From NCBI GenBank assembly GCA_016839905.1, contig JAEOTJ010000358.1, positions 1 through 10,741 on the forward strand: a stretch of DNA of 10,741 nucleotides. The letters run 5' to 3'. The notes below the pieces were generated by a model. It worked only from the letters and a program-made list of their open reading frames with translations. It was not told the DNA's origin and did not search any database. Source of the stretch: Promethearchaeota archaeon (GTDB lineage: Archaea; Asgardarchaeota; Lokiarchaeia; Sigynarchaeales; SOKP01). Positions 1-5,769 of the stretch are shown one piece after another (position 1 is the first letter of the stretch; each line of letters begins with the position of its first letter). Made by a program: the position numbers and the translations under genes.

Positions 1-946
1 CGTAAAGCTCTTCCAAATTGCTCACTTTATATTCCGTCTTTTCAAAGTTTTGAACTTGAGGAGTATAAAGAAATTTAAAATAAGAATCAGAGCTTTTTAT
101 GGAATATATGATTTCGATATAGCCAAATTTATCTTTTTTTATTACTTTTTCCAAGTTACCTTGAATTTTTTTCATTTTTTTAAGGTCTAAATTGATTTTT
201 GGATTAACAATTACCTTATTTCCAAGATTATATTTCACATCAGAAAACTTAAAACATTCTTGTACAGCAGGAATGATAATAGGAATTTTTTTGGAGCGGA
301 ACTTATTTAAAGCCTCCTCATCATAGCAAACAAGTAGTATATCTGATTCGATTTTATTGTGAAATACGTCCTTGCAAGGAAAAAAGGCAACCGGCTTCAA
401 TCCCCCGGCACCCAACGCATATTGAGATTTGGCGTGAGCCGTCCTGCTTTCCGCATACCACCGATAAATTCTGCCCTTATATTTAGAATACATACCAAGA
501 AACGATCCTATAGCGGCTTTAATGACATCCACCTTGCCAAAATAGTCTTTTCTGAAGTTAAATCCCCTTAAATATCCCTTTTTATCTTCAAAATCAAGTT
601 CAAACGTAACGCACCCCACCACTTCTCTTGAATAATTCTCAAATACTATCCATTCTACATTCTGAGATTCCATCATTTTCAGTATTTCGTCATGATCTTC
701 CATTTCCTTATATGGATAGGTTTCTCCATAAATGCTCTTGTAAATGGTTATAATGTCATCAATGTCTCCTTTATTTGCATAACGAATGAAGGGATTTATC
801 TTGTTCTTACCTTCTCTTTCGATAATCTCAAAATCCAAGATAGTTCCGCGATTCAAATCAAATTCATATAATCCTTTAAAAGAGATTAAGAGTTCTTTCG
901 TGTAATCGGGAAATAATTCATCGTAGGAAATGCTTTCAAGCGTCAT
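1..946 (-). CDS. GNAT-family acetyltransferase-like protein, C-terminus cut by window edge
   Basis: The reading frame is open from an ATG at 944-946 to the left edge, giving 315 visible residues. Residues 55-195 look like a GNAT (acyl-CoA N-acyltransferase) fold: an opening strand-helix (IRYANKGDIDDIITIYKSIY), a central strand region (EVVGCVTFELDF, 108-119), and a late segment YRWYAESRTAHAKSQYALG (161-179) followed by GGLKPVAFFP. The E-x-RTAH-xxSQ and G-G-x-x-P arrangement is typical of the cofactor-proximal helix and last strand of GNAT enzymes. Residues about 196-315 (SDILLVCYDEEAL and onward) form an additional domain I cannot name. The ATG is supported by GTGAG four nt upstream and a TATA-like box at 996-1005. 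The acyl donor is probably an acyl-CoA, by family; the substrate is unknown. The neighbouring gene is a second, different GNAT-like protein on the same strand, but separate promoters suggest they are not co-transcribed. Confidence 0.72.
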   Translation of the reverse strand, partial: MTLESISYDELFPDYTKELLISFKGLYEFDLNRGTILDFEIIEREGKNKINPFIRYANKGDIDDIITIYKSIYGETYPYKEMEDHDEILKMMESQNVEWIVFENYSREVVGCVTFELDFEDKKGYLRGFNFRKDYFGKVDVIKAAIGSFLGMYSKYKGRIYRWYAESRTAHAKSQYALGAGGLKPVAFFPCKDVFHNKIESDILLVCYDEEALNKFRSKKIPIIIPAVQECFKFSDVKYNLGNKVIVNPKINLDLKKMKKIQGNLEKVIKKDKFGYIEIIYSIKSSDSYFKFLYTPQVQNFEKTEYKVSNLEELY

Positions 947-995
947 TTTTCTCACTTTTTTTAATTATTTAAAGTGATAACAATTACTTTCGCCC

Positions 996-1005
996 ATATA
1001 TAAAT
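996..1005 (-). promoter_or_regulatory. TATA-like box for the left-edge GNAT gene
   Basis: On the minus strand this reads TTTATATATG. A start point about 25 nt downstream would fall near 972, leaving a leader of about 26 nt that contains the GTGAG ribosome-binding match just before the ATG at 946. A second AT-rich candidate, TTTAAATA at 966-973, lies closer and would make the message nearly leaderless. Only sequence and spacing support this. Confidence 0.4.
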
Positions 1006-1032
1006 AAAAAATTTAGATTTGTATAGAGACAA

Positions 1033-1042
1033 TAAAAAAAAA
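1033..1042 (-). terminator. T-tract after the 388-residue GNAT gene
   Basis: A run of nine A on the plus strand (T on the transcribed minus strand) begins four nt after the TAA of the gene ending at 1046. Oligo-T without a hairpin is the usual archaeal termination signal, so this fits as a terminator between the two minus-strand GNAT genes. Confidence 0.4.
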
Positions 1043-1045
1043 TAA

Positions 1046-2212
1046 TTAATTTAAGTATAGTTCCAATATTAAATGACTCCTATCCTTATTCCCGCCCATT
1101 TTACGAGCAGCTTCGCGATTCGCTTCATTTTCAGCGCCAACAGGCCACGAGCCATTATGAATGTACCATTTGTTTTTTCCTTCCTTCCCCTTATACCCTT
1201 GCATTGAAGTGAAACCATACATTATCATTGCAATATATCGTCTCCTGTGTTCGGGATGGACAACCCATGCGTGAAAGCTTACAGAATTCAGTCTATCGTT
1301 TTTATCCTTGTTGAAAATATTCGGTATGACATAACCATTTGCCACCATCTCACCAGTTTTCTTATCCCTTACAACCCAAATCATCCAATTCCCGCCAAAT
1401 TCAAAGATAAAATTAATAATGTTCTCAACATTATGTTCTGCTTTTGGAGTAATCTTGGCAGAATCAGGCATGTACTTTCCATACAAGCTTGCAAATTCAC
1501 TTTTTATTTCCATCATTTTTTCCTTCGGATAATTATAATAGTCGTATAGATAGTCCCCGACCGGTACTGGTTTTCCAATATATTTTCCCGTTTTTATGTC
1601 TTTTTCAAGCTTCCTCTTGTTTTCTTGATATTCCGCGCTATTTCGAATCCCCATATCGATTAACTTGGGAAGATTATAGGGTTTCACAACTACACAACCC
1701 ATATCATACCTATCTTCTTGAAAGAGGACTTCAAATCCCTTTTTCTTGAATACTTTTTGATAGATGGGAGGATTTGCAGGACAGCCAATAAAAAGTTCTT
1801 TATTACTCCCTTCCACCATGAAACCCCATCCATAAATAACGGTTGGGATGTTAATCGGACCTCGAACTTTTTTATACCCTTTTTCCCTTGCGTAATCAAC
1901 AAGATTTTCCACTAAATATTCTATCTTAGATTCATCATGGTCATAGACGCCACAGAAGCCAAAAAACAGAATATCTGAGCCGTCCTCATAGACCAAAACT
2001 ATTCCCGACACATCATGTGGTTTTACATCATATTCGGGATACTCAATTATTTCATGCAATATTAACGCTTTAGCGTTGTAAGCCTCAAGATCTTTTAGTA
2101 TATATTTATGAAACTTGGGAAGAATTGGGATGCTAATGCATAAATGCAAGTATTTTAGGATTTCAGCAGGTTCTTCTAAAATCGAAATTGCCAATTCAAC
2201 TTGTTCTAACAT
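1046..2212 (-). CDS. YghO-like GNAT-fold acyltransferase-family protein
   Basis: A 388-residue soluble protein without signal peptide or membrane segment. Residues about 60-178 contain the sequence RGPINIPTVIYGWGFMVEG (117-135), then CPANPPIYQKVFKKKGFEV and a RYDMGC strand. This 'RGP...G...EG...P.YY..lfe..GFe' pattern is what I associate with the YghO/acyl-CoA N-acyltransferase-like group. Residues about 260-388 look like a second GNAT half: GGNWMIWVVRDKKTGEMVAN (273-292), then VVHPEHRRRYIAMIMYG (317-333), matching the motif-A strand-loop-helix that binds the acyl-CoA pyrophosphate, and the closing segment NREAARKMGGNKDRSHLILEL. The N-terminal 60 residues are not assigned. The ATG at 2210-2212 follows GGTGG at 6 nt spacing and a TATA-like box at 2241-2250. 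The biochemical substrate is unknown; the catalytic role is inferred from the fold. Confidence 0.7.
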   Translation of the reverse strand: MLEQVELAISILEEPAEILKYLHLCISIPILPKFHKYILKDLEAYNAKALILHEIIEYPEYDVKPHDVSGIVLVYEDGSDILFFGFCGVYDHDESKIEYLVENLVDYAREKGYKKVRGPINIPTVIYGWGFMVEGSNKELFIGCPANPPIYQKVFKKKGFEVLFQEDRYDMGCVVVKPYNLPKLIDMGIRNSAEYQENKRKLEKDIKTGKYIGKPVPVGDYLYDYYNYPKEKMMEIKSEFASLYGKYMPDSAKITPKAEHNVENIINFIFEFGGNWMIWVVRDKKTGEMVANGYVIPNIFNKDKNDRLNSVSFHAWVVHPEHRRRYIAMIMYGFTSMQGYKGKEGKNKWYIHNGSWPVGAENEANREAARKMGGNKDRSHLILELYLN

Positions 2213-2240
2213 TTAACCACCATTTTTGAGTATAAAATAT

Positions 2241-2250
2241 ATTTTTATAA
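2241..2250 (-). promoter_or_regulatory. TATA-like box for the YghO-like gene
   Basis: The minus strand reads TTATAAAAAT, part of a longer AT-only stretch from 2231. Transcription starting 25 nt downstream would begin near 2220 and give a short leader containing the GGTGG ribosome-binding match before the ATG at 2212. Confidence 0.45.
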
Positions 2251-2351
2251 GAAGAAATAGTAGATACATTTAAAGGAAAAAATGAAAAATTAAGAAAAAG
2301 ATTAAAAATAAACTTTTATAGCCCAAGAAAATGTTTTACTAATATGAAATT

Positions 2352-2359
2352 TTTAAATA
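2352..2359 (+). promoter_or_regulatory. TATA-like box for the frameshifted small gene
   Basis: TTTAAATA lies 21-28 nt before the ATG at 2380-2382, the spacing expected if transcription starts at or next to the ATG (leaderless mRNA). No Shine-Dalgarno is present. The box supports the idea that the damaged ORF downstream was once a gene. Confidence 0.4.
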
Positions 2360-2379
2360 CTTATAGTTTTATTGAGTCA

Positions 2380-2573
2380 ATGATGACAAATCAAGAAATA
2401 GTTTACGAGGTTTTAAGCAAGAATCCTAAAGCAAGCAAGATAAGGACCTTGAGGATTTTACTAATAGTGATAGCTTAGAACGAGAAATGGGGAAAAAAAA
2501 CGAGTTATTAGAGAAATGTGGGTTAGAATTGCACAAAATCTATTTAAAACTGAAGGATAAATTAGAAGCTTGA
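2380..2573 (+). pseudogene. Small charged-helix protein broken by a frameshift
   Basis: From the ATG at 2380 a frame runs MMTNQEIVYEVLSKNPKASK and then ends at a TAG (2476-2478) after an uncharacteristic hydrophobic run (IRTLRILLIVIA). The -1 frame, from 2439, is open for 44 codons to TGA at 2571-2573 and reads as a charged amphipathic helix (DKDLEDFTNSDSLEREMGKK, then ELLEKCGLELHKIYLKLKDK). Joining them gives a plausible protein of about 65 residues. The switch point is a GCAAGCAAG repeat at 2431-2439; three copies of GCAA instead of two would restore one frame. The product is unknown and may be a small coiled-coil protein. It could also be two unrelated chance ORFs or a sequencing error. 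The rest of the 2213-2678 gap holds only AT-rich promoter-like sequence. Confidence 0.4.
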
Positions 2574-2615
2574 TAGGGTAATAAAAGTATAGCAAATTCT
2601 CTTTATAAATAACAA

Positions 2616-2625
2616 TATTTAAATA
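2616..2625 (+). promoter_or_regulatory. TATA-like box before the 163-residue gene
   Basis: TATTTAAATA is the strongest TATA match between 2574 and 2678. A start point about 25 nt downstream falls near 2648, leaving a leader of about 30 nt that carries the AAAGGGGA ribosome-binding match (2665-2672) before the GTG at 2679. It could drive the following gene together with the Nmad3 gene. Confidence 0.45.
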
Positions 2626-2678
2626 CATAAAGGGTCATTAATAATTCAAAAGAACAAAGTTGCAAAAGGGGAAAATGC

Positions 2679-3170
2679 GTGAAACATTATAATAAAAAAT
2701 TGGAAATGATTAAAAAAGAACTTGCAGAAATACAAGATGAAAATAATGCGTTTAGATTTTATTTGAATAGATATAATTTTTCCTTATATATGCATCTTTT
2801 AGAAAATAAAAAGATATTTATAGATTCATTCAGTGGAAAGGAAGGAACTCATATCAACTTTAATAGCTTTAAAGTTGAAGGAGATTTGGATAAAAAAAAA
2901 GTCGTTGCGCTTGATAGTATAGGTTTAATAATGCATTCAGATGCATTGAATATGTTTGTTAATGATGATAGCATTGATGTATCTGTTATATCAAGTATTA
3001 AAGACAGATTGAATTTTAATGTCAGCTATAAAGAACTGGTTAAGATTTATATAAGAATCACTGACATTAATGACTCGAAAAAAAATAGTTATATCTCAGA
3101 AAAAGGAATCGGTGAGGGAATGAATAAATTATTGAAAGAAAAAATAAGAGATATGATGAAAACATTTTAA
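2679..3170 (+). CDS. Hypothetical protein, 163 residues
   Basis: I do not recognise this protein. It starts at GTG (2679-2681), chosen because GGGG ends 7 nt upstream and the nearby ATG at 2675 is out of frame and stops after five codons; the next in-frame ATG is codon 10. Residues 1-30 are a charged, coiled-coil-like helix (KKLEMIKKELAEIQDENNAF). Residues 35-130 look like a mixed alpha/beta domain with short strands (KKIFIDSF, KKKVVALDSIGLIM, ELVKIYIRITDI). Residues 140-163 are a lysine-rich C-terminal helix. No cysteines, signal peptide or membrane segment are present, so it is probably cytoplasmic. The next gene, Nmad3-like, starts 78 nt downstream on the same strand with no clear promoter or terminator between, so co-transcription and a functional link are possible but inferred. 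Confidence 0.6.
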   Translation: MKHYNKKLEMIKKELAEIQDENNAFRFYLNRYNFSLYMHLLENKKIFIDSFSGKEGTHINFNSFKVEGDLDKKKVVALDSIGLIMHSDALNMFVNDDSIDVSVISSIKDRLNFNVSYKELVKIYIRITDINDSKKNSYISEKGIGEGMNKLLKEKIRDMMKTF

Positions 3171-3248
3171 TTAATTTCATTTGTTAATATTATAGATTTC
3201 TTGAATAGATATTAAAGTTAATTGAAAATTAATAAAAAAAAGCAAGTT

Positions 3249-4223
3249 ATGAATATTAGTATAAGTAAAAAAGGATTTGACACCTCTTTTGGGAAGAGAC
3301 CGAGCCCAATTCTCCCTGATAACACGTTATTATCGATCCCCATCCCCAACTTCGCTCACTACTCTGGAACTCTATATGATGGGTTAAATAAATATTCTTC
3401 TCTTCAATATAAGGATTTGCAAATTCCTTATTCAATAAGGAAAACATTAAAAAATCAAGGCTTAAATATTAATTATTTAAAAAATTATCACGATTTAATG
3501 TTTCAACTCTTCTATAATTCTTGTTTTTATGAAAGAGGTCAAAAATATGATTTGAAAGGACCAGAGACAATGTATAGCCACCTAGATCCTGATATTTATG
3601 ATGAGATTAGACCAAGATCTAAGAATTGGCGTCCATTATTCGGTCAAGTCGATGGAGATCAAACATATTTATCAGAAAATGGAATTGTGGAAGGAGATCT
3701 ATTTCTCTTTTATGGATGGTTTCAGCATACTAAGATTGTGGATGGCAAACTTAAATATGATGGACCAATGTGTAAAGGAAAACACGTTATATTTGGATAT
3801 TTTCAAATTGATAAGATTATTCAAAAAGAAGAGGATAAAATTGAATCATGGATGCTGTACCATCCTCATTTTGATAGAAAATTATGGAACAAAAAAAATA
3901 ATACAATTTATATAGCAAGAGAGCATCTAAACGATATCAAGGATATTCCTGGAGCAGGTTATTTCAAGTTTTCTGAGGATTTAGTGATAACTGATTTAAA
4001 TCCTGAATTAAATTCTAATAAAAATCGGATTAATTTAACTATTTGGAAGGAATCTTTTATACCTAAAGATTGTGTTATCGCACTTAAGCAAAATTATTTT
4101 GGTTTTAAAGAAGGATATTTTAAAGCACCCTCAAGAATGCAAGAATTAATGATAATTAATTGTAAAAAATTTAATCAAAAAATTATAGAAATGATAAAGA
4201 ATAATATGAAATTGAAAAATTAA
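3249..4223 (+). CDS. Nmad3-family (nucleotide modification associated domain 3) protein
   Basis: A 324-residue soluble protein that I recognise by its motif series as the Nmad3 family. Nmad domains were described by comparative genomics among DNA base-modification genes; their activity is predicted, not proven. Visible motifs in order are KKGFD (7-11), PSPILPD (18-24), SIPIP (29-33), HLDPD (111-115), LFGQ (130-133), EGDLFLFYGWF (148-158), KHVIFGYFQI (178-187), HPH (205-207), NTIYIAR (217-223), W-K-x-SF-x-P (266-272) and RMQEL (296-300). The conserved histidines and acidic residues could form an active or metal site. Family members normally begin just before the K-G-F-D motif, so I start at ATG 3249; a TTG at 3222 in the same frame would add nine residues. 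No Shine-Dalgarno is visible. The gene ends 24 nt from the convergent toxin gene. Its presence in an apparent archaeon is notable. Confidence 0.72.
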   Translation: MNISISKKGFDTSFGKRPSPILPDNTLLSIPIPNFAHYSGTLYDGLNKYSSLQYKDLQIPYSIRKTLKNQGLNINYLKNYHDLMFQLFYNSCFYERGQKYDLKGPETMYSHLDPDIYDEIRPRSKNWRPLFGQVDGDQTYLSENGIVEGDLFLFYGWFQHTKIVDGKLKYDGPMCKGKHVIFGYFQIDKIIQKEEDKIESWMLYHPHFDRKLWNKKNNTIYIAREHLNDIKDIPGAGYFKFSEDLVITDLNPELNSNKNRINLTIWKESFIPKDCVIALKQNYFGFKEGYFKAPSRMQELMIINCKKFNQKIIEMIKNNMKLKN

Positions 4224-4247
4224 AAAATTACTAAGTATTTTAAAAGA

Positions 4248-4887
<640 letters not shown>

Positions 4888-4894
4888 TTATTTA

Positions 4895-5089
4895 TTACTG
4901 ATATAATCTAAAATAATTATTCTCACTATTCATTAGTATGACCTCTACAATCGGGCATAAAATTACCAAAAACTCCGCAATAGAATCATTGTTTTTTGGG
5001 AATTTCTTTTTAATCTTCTCAATCTCGTCCTGAAGAAAGCTCAAAATCCTGGAGCTTCCCGTGTGATAGTGATTTTCCATTCTACTCAT
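4895..5089 (-). CDS. Small hypothetical protein, 64 residues
   Basis: I do not recognise this protein. The first half (MENHYHTGSSRILSFLQDEI, then EKIKKKFPK) is basic and helical; the second half is hydrophobic (AEFLVILCPIVEVILM, about 38-53), either a buried amphipathic helix or a short membrane segment. Support for it being a real gene is modest: the ATG at 5087-5089 has TAGGT at suitable spacing, and a TATA-like TTTAATATGC at 5121-5130 would give a leader of about 10 nt. The local base composition is richer in G+C than the flanking noncoding stretches. It lies between the antitoxin and a 137-residue hypothetical protein, all on the minus strand. The 5090-5226 interval upstream contains only this promoter candidate. 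Confidence 0.45.
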   Translation of the reverse strand: MSRMENHYHTGSSRILSFLQDEIEKIKKKFPKNNDSIAEFLVILCPIVEVILMNSENNYFRLYQ

Positions 5090-5226
5090 TTTTTTACCTA
5101 CTGTTTAATATTCATAAAGGGCATATTAAAGAGGGTGTAATAGTTGATATGGAATAAATGAGAGAATAAAGCAAGAATCCTTAGTATTTAAAAATTATAA
5201 AGAATTTTAAAGAATTAGACAATTAA

Positions 5227-5640
5227 TTATAAGTTATTATTTTTAAAATAATTCCCGCTCATTCTTATTAGCATTCCTTTTTGAACGAATTTCGGAATCA
5301 AGAGTTTTAATTGAGATTTAGGTATTTTAAATTCTTCAAGCAAGCTCTTTATTAAGTAAAACGGAAACTTGTCATAAGACTCGTTAATTTTTAACAATAA
5401 CTCTTTAAATTCAGATTCATAATCATCTTCCAGTTCTCTTTTCTTCTTGTTTTTCAGCTTTCTCTCAAATAATTCTTCAGAGCTACCCGCATTAAAAGAC
5501 AAGGAAATATCATTAGGTATGCTAAATCCCGTGTCTCCTTTTAACTCTTTAATGCTTAATTGATATTGATTTTGTCTTACAAGATTTAATGCTTCGGTCA
5601 TTCCTTTCGCAACCGTGTTATTTTTTATCACCGATATCAT
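5227..5640 (-). CDS. Hypothetical protein with possible C-terminal winged helix
   Basis: A 137-residue protein from the first available ATG (5638-5640). Residues 1-60 are mixed (ISVIKNNTVAKGMTEALNLV, then a Gly/Ser-rich part). Residues 59-88 are highly charged and helical (FERKLKNKKKRELEDDYESE). Residues 90-134 resemble a winged-helix fold: helix FPFYLIKSLLEEF, helix PKSQLKLLIPKFVQKG, then a strand pair LIRMSGNYFK. Nucleic-acid binding is therefore possible but unproven. The ATG has no Shine-Dalgarno or TATA-like box at the right distance. The frame stays open upstream for about 33 codons without ATG, GTG or TTG, which suggests that the annotated start is an artefact of a damaged 5' end (see the entry at 5641-5720). 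Confidence 0.5.
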   Translation of the reverse strand: MISVIKNNTVAKGMTEALNLVRQNQYQLSIKELKGDTGFSIPNDISLSFNAGSSEELFERKLKNKKKRELEDDYESEFKELLLKINESYDKFPFYLIKSLLEEFKIPKSQLKLLIPKFVQKGMLIRMSGNYFKNNNL

Positions 5641-5720
5641 ACCGCTACAAAAGTCTTGAAAGAAAATGTTTACGCTTTGAGCAAGAAAACGGGGCTCGGC
5701 ATTAACCTGTGTAAGAACAT
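5641..5720 (-). pseudogene. Likely original 5' end of the 137-residue gene, out of frame
   Basis: An ATG at 5718-5720 lies about 19-25 nt after a TATA-like stretch (TTTATTTAATTAAT on the minus strand, 5732-5746), the layout of a leaderless start. Its frame reads MFLHRLMPSPVFLLKA and stops. The frame of the downstream gene reads VNAEPRFLAQSVNIFFQDFC here and continues into the 137-residue protein. Moving from one to the other needs a -1 shift, for example one base lost in the CCCC at about 5688-5694. The stretch is also richer in G+C than nearby noncoding DNA. This suggests a single interrupted gene, by mutation or sequencing error; a chance upstream ORF is the alternative. Confidence 0.35.
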
Positions 5721-5769
5721 AATAAAGACAGATTAATTAAATAAATCTTAATTAGAAAATAAGAAAGAA

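Noticed and set aside
359..571. Plus-strand 70-codon frame
   Set aside because: It is antisense to the left-edge GNAT gene, whose own frame is uninterrupted and has recognisable motifs.
3222..3248. TTG start adding nine residues to the Nmad3 protein
   Set aside because: The extension is lysine-rich with no ribosome binding site, and the family normally begins right before the K-G-F-D motif; kept only as an alternative.
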